The notes below the pieces were generated by a model. It did not search any database and was not told the DNA's origin. It worked only from the letters and a program-made list of their open reading frames with translations. A program made the translations under genes and the position numbers. A DNA stretch of 64,000 nucleotides from CAYFNF01 sp964344485. Lineage in GTDB: Bacteria; Patescibacteriota; Patescibacteriia; UBA9570; XYC2-FULL-38-9. The stretch is taken from assembly GCA_964344485.1 (NCBI GenBank), contig CAYFNF010000001.1, positions 186,001-250,000 on the forward strand. Direction: 5' to 3'. Below, piece by piece: positions 31,215 to 40,406 of the stretch. Position 1 is the stretch's first letter. The number at the start of each line of letters is the position of its first letter.

Positions 31215-31631
31215 ATGTTAATTCCCAAGAAGGTAAAACATAGAAAGTGGCATAATAAGCCCTCCAGAGGAAAGAATGCAAAGGTGGCTACCCGCAAGAC
31301 CCATATTGCGTTTGGGCAGTATGCGTTGAAGTCTCTTGAGGCGTCTTGGGTTACTGCACGACAGATTGAAGCAGCTCGACGAGCTATGACACGCTTTGTT
31401 CAGCGCGGTGGTAAAATTTGGATCCGCATCTTCCCGCAGCGTCCAGTAACGCTCAAAGGCGGAGAGATCCGTATGGGCGGAGGTAAGGGTGCAGTGGATC
31501 ACTACGTTGCCCAGATTAAACCCGGTGTGATCTTATTCGAAATTGATGGTGTGACAGAAGAGCAGGCTCGCGAGGCTATGCGATTGGCTGCACACAAGTT
31601 ACCGGTAAAGACAAAGTTTGTATCTAAATAA
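31215..31631 (+). CDS. rplP: Large ribosomal subunit protein uL16
   Basis: 138 residues. MLIPKKVKHRKWHNKP start and RMGGGKGAVDHYVAQIKPG centre. It organises the A-site tRNA and 5S region. Three bp after rpsC. Confidence 0.97.
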   Translation: MLIPKKVKHRKWHNKPSRGKNAKVATRKTHIAFGQYALKSLEASWVTARQIEAARRAMTRFVQRGGKIWIRIFPQRPVTLKGGEIRMGGGKGAVDHYVAQIKPGVILFEIDGVTEEQAREAMRLAAHKLPVKTKFVSK

Positions 31632-31635
31632 ACAT

Positions 31636-31848
31636 ATGGAACTGCAAGAATTACGAAAAAAGAATGATCAAGAGTTGCGCACCATGCTTTCTGAGTCACA
31701 GGAGAAGTTGCGACAGTTGCGATTTGAGGCTGCCAACCTCCAACTGAAGGATGTGCGCGCTATCCGACAGGCCCGCAAGCAGATCGCACGTATTCAGACT
31801 ATTTTAAAAGAGCGCGAGCAGAAGCCAGTACCATCACCAAGTAATTAA
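31636..31848 (+). CDS. rpmC: Large ribosomal subunit protein uL29
   Basis: 70 residues from ATG at 31636, 4 bp after rplP; the frame is open from 31618, but that overlaps rplP. Helical hairpin with LRQLRFEAANLQLKDVRAIRQARKQIAR pattern (two parts). Confidence 0.95.
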   Translation: MELQELRKKNDQELRTMLSESQEKLRQLRFEAANLQLKDVRAIRQARKQIARIQTILKEREQKPVPSPSN

Positions 31849-31854
31849 TATATT

Positions 31855-32160
31855 ATGACAGATCAAGCACAGCCAAAAAAAGCACCAGTGGAGAACGAAG
31901 AGCAGTCAGTTGTACGTCGCCGTCAGTTTAAAGGCATCGTGGTTTCTGATAAGAATGATAAGACCATTATTGTAGCTGTAGAGCGCAAGTTGCAGCACAA
32001 GTTATACGGAAAGCTGTTTAAACGAACAAGAAAGCACCAAGTACACGACCCAAAGAATCAGTATGCAGTTGGCGACGCAGTAGAGTTCATTGAATGTCGT
32101 CCTATCAGCAAGAATAAACGATGGCGTGTGCTGTATACAAGTAACCAAGAAGAGAAATAG
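31855..32160 (+). CDS. rpsQ: Small ribosomal subunit protein uS17
   Basis: 101 residues. GIVVSDKNDKTIIVAVERK, KHQVHDPKNQYAVGD, and CRPISKNKRWRVL. A 20-residue N-terminal extension precedes the core. Confidence 0.96.
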   Translation: MTDQAQPKKAPVENEEQSVVRRRQFKGIVVSDKNDKTIIVAVERKLQHKLYGKLFKRTRKHQVHDPKNQYAVGDAVEFIECRPISKNKRWRVLYTSNQEEK

Positions 32161-32163
32161 TAT

Positions 32164-32535
32164 ATGATCCAAGCAGAGTCAAAAATGAAAGTCGCTGATA
32201 ACTCGGGTGCACAGTTGGTCAAGGTTATTAAGGTTATCGGTGGGTACAAGCGACGATATGCTCGTCTTGGAGACGTAGTGGTTGTTTCAGTGAAGCAAGC
32301 ACAGCCACATAGTTTAGTGAAAAAAGGAGAGATCCATCATGCAGTGATTGTCCGCCAGAGAAAAGAGAAGCGAAGAAAAGATGGAACCTATATTCGATTC
32401 AATGAGAATGCTTGTGTGTTAGTTGAGAAAGCAGGCGGCGAAGCAAAGGGGACACGTATTTTTGGCCCCATTGCACGCGAGGTCAAACAAGCAGGATATC
32501 ATAAGATTGCATCATTAGCACCAGAGGTATTATAA
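32164..32535 (+). CDS. rplN: Large ribosomal subunit protein uL14
   Basis: 123 residues. MIQAESKMKVADNSGAQLV, GRIFGPIAREV-type end (RIFGPIAREV). First gene of the spc-type segment. Confidence 0.97.
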   Translation: MIQAESKMKVADNSGAQLVKVIKVIGGYKRRYARLGDVVVVSVKQAQPHSLVKKGEIHHAVIVRQRKEKRRKDGTYIRFNENACVLVEKAGGEAKGTRIFGPIAREVKQAGYHKIASLAPEVL

Positions 32536-32539
32536 ATAT

Positions 32540-32875
32540 ATGAAAAAGTCACGAATTAAAATTAAATCAGGAGATACAGTAAAGGTCATGAACGGTAAAG
32601 ACGCTGGTAAGTCTGGGACTGTTTCACAGGTGCTTGCATCCATGGATAAAGTGGTAATTGATGGTGTAAATAAGATGGTGAAGCATTTGAAATCGCAGAG
32701 AAGAGATGAGAAAGGGCAGCGTATTGAGTTCTTTGGCCCAATTCACATATCAAATGTTGCATTAGTATGTCCAAAGTGTAATAAGACCACACGTATCGGA
32801 TGTCATGAGTCTGTTGGAGAAGACGGGACTAAGCAGAAAAGTCGGCAGTGTAAAAAGTGTAAGGAAACATTTTAA
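32540..32875 (+). CDS. rplX: Large ribosomal subunit protein uL24 with zinc-ribbon-like tail
   Basis: 111 residues. KOW motif KVMNGKDAGKSGTVSQV. The C-terminus has CPKC at about 76-79 and CKKC near the end, the form of a zinc ribbon, plus a Cys in GCHES. E. coli L24 lacks such a tail. Confidence 0.94.
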   Translation: MKKSRIKIKSGDTVKVMNGKDAGKSGTVSQVLASMDKVVIDGVNKMVKHLKSQRRDEKGQRIEFFGPIHISNVALVCPKCNKTTRIGCHESVGEDGTKQKSRQCKKCKETF

Positions 32876-32877
32876 CT

Positions 32878-33429
32878 ATGAATAGACTAGAAGAAAAATA
32901 TAGAAATGAAGTCGTTCCTGAGTTGCAGAAGCAGCAAGGGGTGAACAATCGGCTTGCAGTTCCACGGCTAGAGAAGATCGTGTTGAATGTTGGATTAGGA
33001 AAGTCTATTCAAGATCCTAGCTATATTGATGCCGCTATCGAGACGCTTCGGCGCATTACCGGTTTGCAGCCAGTGAAAACACTCGCAAAGAAATCCATCT
33101 CAAACTTCAAGATTCGACAAGGTATGGTGGTTGGAGCAAAAGTGACACTTCGTGGAGAGCGGATGTATGCATTTCTTGATAAGTTGATGAATGCTGCACT
33201 ACCGCGTGTTCGAGATTTCCGCGGTCTTTCAAGAAAGTCATTTGATGGAAATGGTAACTACTCAATCGGATTTGATGAGCACATTGTCTTCCCGGAGATA
33301 TCTTCAGATGAAGTAGAAAAGATTATCGGTTTGGAAGTTAATATCGTGACTAATGTAGACCAGGATGCAGATGGTATGAAGTTACTGGAGTTACTCGGAT
33401 TCCCATTTGAAAAAACTAAACAAGAATAA
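32878..33429 (+). CDS. rplE: Large ribosomal subunit protein uL5
   Basis: 183 residues. VPRLEKIVLNVGLG, TLAKKSISNFKIRQGM, RDFRGLSRKSFDGNGNY. Binds 5S rRNA. Confidence 0.97.
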   Translation: MNRLEEKYRNEVVPELQKQQGVNNRLAVPRLEKIVLNVGLGKSIQDPSYIDAAIETLRRITGLQPVKTLAKKSISNFKIRQGMVVGAKVTLRGERMYAFLDKLMNAALPRVRDFRGLSRKSFDGNGNYSIGFDEHIVFPEISSDEVEKIIGLEVNIVTNVDQDADGMKLLELLGFPFEKTKQE

Positions 33430-33434
33430 TATTT

Positions 33435-33629
33435 ATGGCTAAACGATCTCAAATTGTAAAATCGAAGCGATCCAGAACAAAAGCGAAGTTCTCTACTCGT
33501 ATCATTCGCCGTTGCTGGAGATGTGGGAGACGAAAAGGATATATGCGAGATTTCGATTTATGCCGAATATGTTTTCGGGAATTAGCAAGTAAAGGTGATA
33601 TTCCTGGAGTTAAGAAATCAAGCTGGTAA
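33435..33629 (+). CDS. rpsN: Small ribosomal subunit protein uS14, zinc-binding type
   Basis: 64 residues. Zinc motif CWRCGRRKGYMRDFDLCRIC (C-x2-C...C-x2-C) and the conserved C-terminal PGVKKSSW. Confidence 0.96.
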   Translation: MAKRSQIVKSKRSRTKAKFSTRIIRRCWRCGRRKGYMRDFDLCRICFRELASKGDIPGVKKSSW

Positions 33630-33641
33630 TTTGAATACACT

Positions 33642-34031
33642 ATGACAGATCCAATTGCAGACATGCTCACACGAATACGTAACGCGCAATCAGTAAAGAA
33701 AGCTGAAGTTGATTTGCCGTATTCAAAAATGAAAGAGCATATTGCGAACATTTTGGTCGCTGAGGGGTACTTGGCAGGAGCAGGGCTCGTGGAAGAGGGA
33801 AGTCGCAAGCAGCTACGGTTGAACATCAAGTATGTGAACAAGCAGCCAGCTATTCGATCCCTGCGTCGCGTCAGTACACCTGGAAGACGAGTCTACGTCG
33901 GTTCCAAGAAGCTTCCGTATGTATTTGATGATTTAGGAATTGCGATTATCTCTACCTCGCAAGGGTTGATGACGAACAAGGACGCGCGAGCGCAGAAGAT
34001 CGGTGGGGAAGTAATTTGTGAAGTATTTTAA
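33642..34031 (+). CDS. rpsH: Small ribosomal subunit protein uS8
   Basis: 129 residues. MTDPIADMLTRIRNAQ at the start, STSQGLMTNKDAR near the end. In E. coli S8 represses the spc operon. Confidence 0.97.
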   Translation: MTDPIADMLTRIRNAQSVKKAEVDLPYSKMKEHIANILVAEGYLAGAGLVEEGSRKQLRLNIKYVNKQPAIRSLRRVSTPGRRVYVGSKKLPYVFDDLGIAIISTSQGLMTNKDARAQKIGGEVICEVF

Positions 34032-34033
34032 TT

Positions 34034-34591
34034 ATGTCGAGAATAGGAAAAAAACCAATTGAGATACCAGAAAAAGTCACCGTTGAGCTCAAGGATGGCG
34101 CAGTGGTTGTAAGAGGGCCAAAAGGTGAGATCTCTGAAACCGTACACACTGATGTGAACGTAGATATTCAAGAGAAAGAGATTGTGGTGTCGATAGGAAA
34201 CGAAGCAAGCAAGCGCCAAAAAGCACTGTGGGGAACTTTTGCTTCATTAATACAGAATCTTATTATCGGTGTGACTGAAGGGTATGAAAAGAAGTTAGAG
34301 ATTAACGGTGTTGGTTACGGGTGGAAGGTCTCTGGTAAGAAAGTTACAGTGAACGCAGGCTTCTCACATCCAGTGGATTTCGAACTGCCTGAAGGAATTG
34401 AAGCAAGCGTCGAAGAGAACGTATTAACTATTGCTGGCATCAATAAACAGCTCGTTGGAGAGGTTGCAGCGAATCTTCGAAAAATTCGTAAACCAGAGCC
34501 GTATAAAGGATCCGGCATTAAATATGTTGATGAGCAGATTCGAAGGAAGGCTGGTAAACAAGTAGTCGGCGCTGAAGGTGCAGGAGCATAA
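34034..34591 (+). CDS. rplF: Large ribosomal subunit protein uL6
   Basis: 185 residues. MSRIGKKPIEIPEKV, and the C-terminal KPEPYKGSGIKY repeat domain signature. Confidence 0.97.
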   Translation: MSRIGKKPIEIPEKVTVELKDGAVVVRGPKGEISETVHTDVNVDIQEKEIVVSIGNEASKRQKALWGTFASLIQNLIIGVTEGYEKKLEINGVGYGWKVSGKKVTVNAGFSHPVDFELPEGIEASVEENVLTIAGINKQLVGEVAANLRKIRKPEPYKGSGIKYVDEQIRRKAGKQVVGAEGAGA

Positions 34592-34607
34592 GTGATATTG
34601 TAAACAT

Positions 34608-34955
34608 ATGAACGTACAGAAGAAAAAACAACAAATAAAGGACCGCAGATCATACCGAACACGATCACGTATTCGAGGTACCAAAGAACGACCGCGTTTA
34701 TGTGTGCACCGTACATTGCAGCACATCTCAGTGCAGTTGATTGATGATGCTACTGGGCAGTCATTAGGGTATGCGGATGATAAAGATCTTTCCGGCAAGA
34801 AGTCTGAGAACGCAGCAGAAGTAGGCAAGCGCATTGCAGACGTTGCAAAAGAGAAAGGTATTACTACGGTGGTATTTGATCGCGGAGCATATAAGTATCA
34901 CGGGCGAGTAAAGGCAGTTGCAGAAGGTGCTCGCGAAGCTGGATTACAAATATAA
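34608..34955 (+). CDS. rplR: Large ribosomal subunit protein uL18
   Basis: 115 residues. ERPRLCVHRTLQHISVQLID and the C-terminal FDRGAYKYHGRVKAVAEGAR. Binds 5S rRNA. Confidence 0.97.
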   Translation: MNVQKKKQQIKDRRSYRTRSRIRGTKERPRLCVHRTLQHISVQLIDDATGQSLGYADDKDLSGKKSENAAEVGKRIADVAKEKGITTVVFDRGAYKYHGRVKAVAEGAREAGLQI

Positions 34956-34968
34956 CATTATTACTATT

Positions 34969-35652
34969 ATGACTGCACAGAAACAGGATACAACTGAAAA
35001 AAAACCTACAGCTGAGGCTGCTACAGAGAAAGCGCCTGCGGATGCAAAAGACGCTCCATCAGAGAAGAAGACTGGACCAGCTGATTCACGTCCAGCTCCA
35101 AGAGGGAGAGGAAAAGGAAAGAGATTTGGACACGGAAAAGGCGGGCCAAGGAAAGGAAAGAAAGGGTCACGTGACCGACGAGGAGACGATGATGAGTTTG
35201 AGTCCAAGATTGTTGATCTTGCCCGAGTCACTCGCGTGATGGCTGGTGGAAAACGTATGCGTTTTCGAGCTTGTGTAGTTATTGGAGACAAGAAAGGGAA
35301 AGTAGGATACGGTTTAAAGAAAGGAACTGATGTACAGTTGGCAGTGCAAAAAGCTACGGATCAGGCAAAGAAGAACATGATCAATTTAAAGCTAGTAGAA
35401 GGAACTATCCCACACCGAGTAGAATGCAAGTTTAAAGGAGCAAAAGTACTATTGAAGCCAGCAAAGGCTGGTACTGGAGTAATTGCTGGTGGGCCGGTTC
35501 GAATGATTCTAGAAATTGCAGGCATTAAGAATATCGTTGCTAAGATGCAGGGTTCTGCGAATAAAGTGAACAATGTAAAAGCAGTGATTGAAGCGCTACG
35601 AGAACTACAGACCAAGCAGGATATTCAAAAAATAACTTCAACTGAGGAATAA
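34969..35652 (+). CDS. rpsE: Small ribosomal subunit protein uS5
   Basis: 227 residues from ATG at 34969. A 75-residue N-terminal extension (Ala/Lys/Pro then Gly/Arg/Lys) precedes the S5 core: RVMAGGKRMRFRACVVIGD and GTGVIAGGPVRMILE. The next gene, rplO, starts 3 bp later, so rpmD (L30), normally between them, is missing. Confidence 0.95.
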   Translation: MTAQKQDTTEKKPTAEAATEKAPADAKDAPSEKKTGPADSRPAPRGRGKGKRFGHGKGGPRKGKKGSRDRRGDDDEFESKIVDLARVTRVMAGGKRMRFRACVVIGDKKGKVGYGLKKGTDVQLAVQKATDQAKKNMINLKLVEGTIPHRVECKFKGAKVLLKPAKAGTGVIAGGPVRMILEIAGIKNIVAKMQGSANKVNNVKAVIEALRELQTKQDIQKITSTEE

Positions 35653-35654
35653 TT

Positions 35655-36209
35655 ATGTTGAATCTACACTCATTACCATCACAGAAAAATACAAAAAGGA
35701 AGCGAGTTGGCCGTGGGAATGCGTCTAAAGGGAATTACTCTGGTCGCGGCATGAAGGGTCAACGATCGCGTTCTGGTGGAAAAAGCGGATTGAAACTGCG
35801 TGGATTGAAGCAGAGCTTCTTAGCGATTCCGAAGTCACGAGGGTTTACTTCTGGACGACCAGCACCACAAGAAGTTCAAGTTTCTACATTAGAGCGAGCG
35901 TTTGAGTCAGGCAGCGAGGTGAGTGCAGCAGTACTCGCTGAAAAAGGACTGATCTCGGATTCATACGCAGCAGTAAAAGTTATTGGCAAAGATAAGTTAA
36001 CAAAGAAGTTAACTGTACAGCTACAAGCAGCGTCAAAGAACGCGCAAGAAGCTATCACCGCAGCTGGTGGCACATTCGAACAAGTACCAGTAGCAAAACG
36101 ACCAGCACCAGCGAAGAAAGAAGCTGCTACTGACAACACTGATGAGCAACAACAACCCGAGCAAACTGCGCCACAGACACCCAAGAAACCTGAAGAGCCT
36201 GCAAATTAA
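35655..36209 (+). CDS. rplO: Large ribosomal subunit protein uL15
   Basis: 184 residues. KRKRVGRGNASKGNYSGRGMKGQ in the N-terminal loop region (shown in part: GRGNASKGNYSGRGMKGQ). The last 40 residues are a Pro/Gln/Lys-rich extension. Confidence 0.95.
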   Translation: MLNLHSLPSQKNTKRKRVGRGNASKGNYSGRGMKGQRSRSGGKSGLKLRGLKQSFLAIPKSRGFTSGRPAPQEVQVSTLERAFESGSEVSAAVLAEKGLISDSYAAVKVIGKDKLTKKLTVQLQAASKNAQEAITAAGGTFEQVPVAKRPAPAKKEAATDNTDEQQQPEQTAPQTPKKPEEPAN

Positions 36210-36232
36210 TATTTCACCATTGGAGGACTACT

Positions 36233-37507
36233 ATGCGTGATCATCTAAAAAAGATCTGGAAAGCAAAAGACTTACGAAGCAAGATTCTTTTTGTTGCAAT
36301 TATGATGGTGCTGTTCCGATTTGCTGCGCATATCCCTATTCCAGGAGTGGATGCAGGAGCACTGGCACAGTTATTCCAAGGGAATCAGATGCTCGGCATG
36401 CTGAATATCTTTACTGGTGGAGCGCTAGAGAACTTCTCTATTGTGATGCTTGGAGTCGGTCCGTACATTACCGCATCCATTATTTTCCAGCTGTTACAGA
36501 TCATGATCCCAAAGATTGAAGAACTCGCAAAAGAAGGCGCTTCCGGACAGCAAAAAATTAATACGTATACACGCTTACTCACTGTCCCACTCGCAGCGCT
36601 GCAGGGGTATGGAACTATCCATCTGTTACAAGGCGCATCCGGACAGCAAATTCTTCCAGCTTCTATCGGCATATTTGATTGGGTTGTTATTATTACCACT
36701 GTTACTGCTGGCTCGGTGTTCCTGATGTGGATCGGTGAACTGATAACAGAGAAGAATATCGGAAACGGTGTATCATTGATTATTTTTGCTGGTATTATTG
36801 CCGGCCTCCCAAGTTCTATACAGCAGGTACTATTCAATTTTGATTCTTCACAGTTACCAATGGTACTTGGATTTGTCTTTATTGGATTTTTAACCATTGT
36901 TGGTGTGGTGTTTATCACTGAAGGACAGCGCAATATTCCGATTTCACATGCGCGTCATCACTCGACGCAAGGCCAAAAGAGCCATCTTCCAATACGTGTG
37001 AACCAAGCAGGAGTGATCCCTATCATCTTCGCTATTTCGTTAGTATTAATGCCACCGTTAATCGCTCAGTATGCACTGCAGTTTAATATCGGTTGGTTGA
37101 ATGCGATTTTAGAGGGCATAATATCTGCATTCAATAATCAACTGATCTACGGACTCATCTATTTCTTCTTAGTAGTAGTATTTACGTATTTCTACACTGC
37201 TGTGATATTCCATCCAGATCGTATTGCAGAGAACTTGCAACGCGGAGGGAGTTTTATCCCGGGCGTGCGCCCTGGAAACGCGACAGCAGACTACTTAAAG
37301 CAAGTATCCAACCGCATTCTGTTAACCGGGTCTCTGTTTCTAGGATTCATCGCTGTGTTGCCGCTCATTCTTCAAGGAGTCATCTCTGGCTCTCTCGGAA
37401 GTTTAGCAATAGGTGGAACGAGTTTATTGATTGTGGTATCAGTAGCTATTGAGACTGTCAAACAGATAGAAGCGCAACTACTATTGCGTGATTATGAACA
37501 ACTATAA
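36233..37507 (+). CDS. secY: Protein translocase subunit SecY
   Basis: 424 residues with ten membrane segments. Plug and pore region IPIPGVDAG, LGVGPYITASIIFQLL, and the RGGSFIPGVRPG loop near the C-terminus. GGAGGA lies 8 nt before the ATG, one of the few clear SDs among host genes. The main export channel, used by the signal-peptide proteins seen here. Confidence 0.96.
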   Translation: MRDHLKKIWKAKDLRSKILFVAIMMVLFRFAAHIPIPGVDAGALAQLFQGNQMLGMLNIFTGGALENFSIVMLGVGPYITASIIFQLLQIMIPKIEELAKEGASGQQKINTYTRLLTVPLAALQGYGTIHLLQGASGQQILPASIGIFDWVVIITTVTAGSVFLMWIGELITEKNIGNGVSLIIFAGIIAGLPSSIQQVLFNFDSSQLPMVLGFVFIGFLTIVGVVFITEGQRNIPISHARHHSTQGQKSHLPIRVNQAGVIPIIFAISLVLMPPLIAQYALQFNIGWLNAILEGIISAFNNQLIYGLIYFFLVVVFTYFYTAVIFHPDRIAENLQRGGSFIPGVRPGNATADYLKQVSNRILLTGSLFLGFIAVLPLILQGVISGSLGSLAIGGTSLLIVVSVAIETVKQIEAQLLLRDYEQL

Positions 37508-37524
37508 TCATTCACACAGGCTCT

Positions 37525-38172
37525 ATGATGAAAGAAAGTGATCCAAAAAATGTATGCCTGTTTGGACCGCAAGGTTCGGGAAAAGGAACGCAAGCTGAAA
37601 AGCTCTGTGATTTTTTAGGAGTTCCACAAATCGCACCAGGCAACATATTTCGACAAGCAGTTGCTGACGAAACTGAATTAGGGAAGAAGGTAGAAGAGAT
37701 TATTAACGCAGGTCAGTTGGTGCCGAATGATATTACTAATGCGTTAATGAAAGAGCGTTTGCAGCAAGAGGATTGTTTAGAAGGTTTTATCCTTGACGGA
37801 TATCCACGTAATCCGAATCAAGCAGATGCATTAGACTCTGTCTCATCTCTGAGCCACGTGATTGTCATTGATATTCCGGATAATGAGTCTATTCGTCGTA
37901 TCTCCCAACGTCGTACTTGCACCCCGTGCGGTATTACCTATCATTTAGAGTTCAAGAAACCAGTGGAAGAAGGGATTTGTGATTCGTGCGGCAAGGAGCT
38001 GACTCATCGAGATGACGACCAACCAGAATCCATTAAAAAGCGACTCTCAATATATCATCAAGAGACCGAGCCGTTGTTTGAACGGTATAAGGAAAGAGGC
38101 ATTCTCTGTCATGTTGATGGAGTTGGAACAATAGAAGAAGTCTGGGAACGAACACAGAATTGTTTCTTCTAG
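37525..38172 (+). CDS. adk: Adenylate kinase, zinc-LID type
   Basis: 215 residues. P-loop FGPQGSGKGTQ, GYPRNPNQA, and a LID with four Cys (CTPCGITYH and CDSCGKEL) that binds zinc. The second ATG at 37528 is an equal start. Converts 2 ADP to ATP and AMP. Confidence 0.96.
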   Translation: MMKESDPKNVCLFGPQGSGKGTQAEKLCDFLGVPQIAPGNIFRQAVADETELGKKVEEIINAGQLVPNDITNALMKERLQQEDCLEGFILDGYPRNPNQADALDSVSSLSHVIVIDIPDNESIRRISQRRTCTPCGITYHLEFKKPVEEGICDSCGKELTHRDDDQPESIKKRLSIYHQETEPLFERYKERGILCHVDGVGTIEEVWERTQNCFF

Positions 38173-38176
38173 CACT

Positions 38177-38926
38177 ATGGCGCTCACTAAAACCGCTGAA
38201 GAGATAGCGATTATGCGTGAAGGTGGGCGTATTTTAGCTCATGCGCTTGAGCAAGTAATGAAAGCAGTAGCACCCGGCATTACAACGCTGGAGCTCGATC
38301 GTGTATTTGAAAAAGAGGTTCGGGCTGCTGGAGCTGTTCCATCGTTTTTAGGGTATCGCGGATATCCAAATGCGCTCTGCACCTCAGTGAATGATGAGGT
38401 GGTTCACGGTATTCCAGGGAATAGAACACTGAAAGAGGGAGATATTATCGGCGTGGATGGTGGGGTTCAATATAAAGAACTGTTTACTGATATGGCGCGT
38501 ACTATTCCAGTTGGGGAGATCTCAGAGCAAGCGGCGCATTTAATCCAGATCACGAAAGAAGCGTTTGATGCAGCAGTGCAGGTCATGAAACCCGGTAATA
38601 CTATAGGAGATATTGGCGCAACTATACAACAACACGCCGAGGACGCAGGGTATTCTGTTGTGCGTGAGCTCGTTGGGCATAACGTCGGACATGCAGTACA
38701 TGAAGAGCCGTCAATACCAAACTTCGGAACTACTGGTTCAGGGGTGGTGTTAGAGCAGGGAATGACACTCGCAATTGAACCCATGGTCAACATCGGTGAT
38801 TCGAAAGTAACCTTTGATGAAGACGGGTGGACGGTTCGTGTTGCAGATGGTACACTATCTGCGCATTTTGAAGATACAATTGCAATTACAGAGACCGGAG
38901 CAGAGATAATAACTTCACTAAAATAA
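38177..38926 (+). CDS. map: Methionine aminopeptidase type I
   Basis: 249 residues. The metal ligands lie in VDGGVQYKELFTDMART, GHNVGHAVHEEPSIPNFG, and IEPMVNIG with a final Glu in FEDTIAITETG. Removes initiator Met. infA, rpmJ, rpsM and the alpha operon that often follow are absent here. Confidence 0.96.
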   Translation: MALTKTAEEIAIMREGGRILAHALEQVMKAVAPGITTLELDRVFEKEVRAAGAVPSFLGYRGYPNALCTSVNDEVVHGIPGNRTLKEGDIIGVDGGVQYKELFTDMARTIPVGEISEQAAHLIQITKEAFDAAVQVMKPGNTIGDIGATIQQHAEDAGYSVVRELVGHNVGHAVHEEPSIPNFGTTGSGVVLEQGMTLAIEPMVNIGDSKVTFDEDGWTVRVADGTLSAHFEDTIAITETGAEIITSLK

Positions 38927-39324
38927 TGAAATATTTAGGAATTGACTACGGCACAAAACGCACTGGCGTCTCAGTGTCAGATGACGATGGACGTGTTGCA
39001 GTGGTGAAAGAAACCATCGAAGCAGAAAGCCAAAAAGAAGTGATTCATCGCATCAAGGAGCTGGTTGATCAAGATAGCATCGAATGTGTGGTGGTTGGAG
39101 TACCGACAAACATGGACAACGAGTCTACGGAGATGACCGAGGAAGTTGAACGGTTTATTTCAAAGTTGAGAGACCATATCACCATTCCCGTACAGACTAT
39201 CGATGAGCGGTTGACCACCGAGATGGCAAAAAAATTATTACAAGGAGTAAAAAAGGAAGAGAGAGATCAAGTTGCAGCACAAATACTACTGCAGAATTTT
39301 CTTGATGATTTATCATCTGAGTAA
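38926..39324 (+). CDS. ruvX: Putative pre-16S rRNA nuclease YqgF/RuvX
   Basis: 132 residues. LGIDYGTKRTGVSVSD, VVVGVPTNMDN and IDERLTTEMAK are the RNase H-like signature. The ATG overlaps the map stop codon (TAATG). Confidence 0.92.
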   Translation: MKYLGIDYGTKRTGVSVSDDDGRVAVVKETIEAESQKEVIHRIKELVDQDSIECVVVGVPTNMDNESTEMTEEVERFISKLRDHITIPVQTIDERLTTEMAKKLLQGVKKEERDQVAAQILLQNFLDDLSSE

Positions 39325-39330
39325 GAGCGT

Positions 39331-40404
39331 ATGAGTGTACCAGTTGCAGTGTTCGTCATATTTGTCATTGCGGTCGCACTGACGTTTTTTATTCGCCGCA
39401 TTGCAATTCGCTACAATATCGTGGACCATCCGTCTGAGGATCGAAAGATTCATACTGCACCGACACCTCTATTGGGAGGAGCTGCAGTGATCCTGGCGTT
39501 TATTGCCGGGGTAGTATTAGTGTGGCCAGAACTGATGGGTGGATATATGTTACCTAAGCACTTGTACGGCGTATTTATTGGGGCAATTATTTTGCTGATT
39601 GGTGGCGTGCTAGACGATAAGTATAATATTTCACCTAAAAAGCAGTTCATCTTTCCAGTTCTTGCTGCATTGAGCGTAGTGTTCTGCGGTATTGGTATTG
39701 AATACATTACTAACCCTCTTGGCGGTGTGATTCAGCTGGATAGCGTACAGTGGCGCCTATTCGAGTTACAGGGATTGCCGTATCATATCACGTTGTTTGC
39801 AGACCTTTTTGCTATTGTATGGTTGCTTGGCATGATGTATACCACCAAATTTCTGGATGGATTAGATGGATTGGTGTCTGGCATTACAGTTATTGGTATG
39901 TTCATTCTTTTTTGGCTGAGTTTATCAAGTAATGTCTACCAACCAGAGACTGCATGGGTTGCTGCAATTGCTGGAGCAGCATTTTTCGGGTTTCTCCTGT
40001 TTAATTGGAACCCAGCAAAGATGTTTCTCGGAGAGTCTGGGTCGTTATTTGCTGGCTTCATTCTCGGGAGCATCTCTATCATCTCCGGCGGGAAGATCGC
40101 TACTGCACTGCTGATTATGGGCATTCCAATCCTTGATGTGCTCTGGGTAATAGTGCGTCGGACCTTTTTAGAAAAGCGCTCTCCGTTTCTTGCTGACAGA
40201 AAGCATCTACATTTACGGTTATTAGATATTGGGCTTTCTCAACGTCAGGCCGTGCTGCTTCTGTACGCACTTACCACTGTCTTCGGAGTAAGCTCACTGT
40301 TCCTGCAAACATCAACCAAGATTATTGCGCTAGGGTTACTAGTGCTGACTATGCTTATTATCGGAGGTGTTGTAGTATATCAGTATAAAAAGAAGAGGGG
40401 GTAA
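39331..40404 (+). CDS. WecA/MraY-type polyprenyl-phosphate sugar-1-phosphate transferase
   Basis: 357 residues, about ten membrane segments. DHPSEDRKIHTAPTPLLGG, GGVLDDKYNISPKKQF, TKFLDGLDGLVSG and the cytoplasmic HLHLRLLDIGLS define the family. The His-rich loop and sequence are closer to WecA/TagO than MraY. It starts lipid-linked glycan synthesis by attaching a UDP-sugar phosphate to undecaprenyl phosphate. Confidence 0.88.
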   Translation: MSVPVAVFVIFVIAVALTFFIRRIAIRYNIVDHPSEDRKIHTAPTPLLGGAAVILAFIAGVVLVWPELMGGYMLPKHLYGVFIGAIILLIGGVLDDKYNISPKKQFIFPVLAALSVVFCGIGIEYITNPLGGVIQLDSVQWRLFELQGLPYHITLFADLFAIVWLLGMMYTTKFLDGLDGLVSGITVIGMFILFWLSLSSNVYQPETAWVAAIAGAAFFGFLLFNWNPAKMFLGESGSLFAGFILGSISIISGGKIATALLIMGIPILDVLWVIVRRTFLEKRSPFLADRKHLHLRLLDIGLSQRQAVLLLYALTTVFGVSSLFLQTSTKIIALGLLVLTMLIIGGVVVYQYKKKRG

Positions 40405-40406
40405 AT

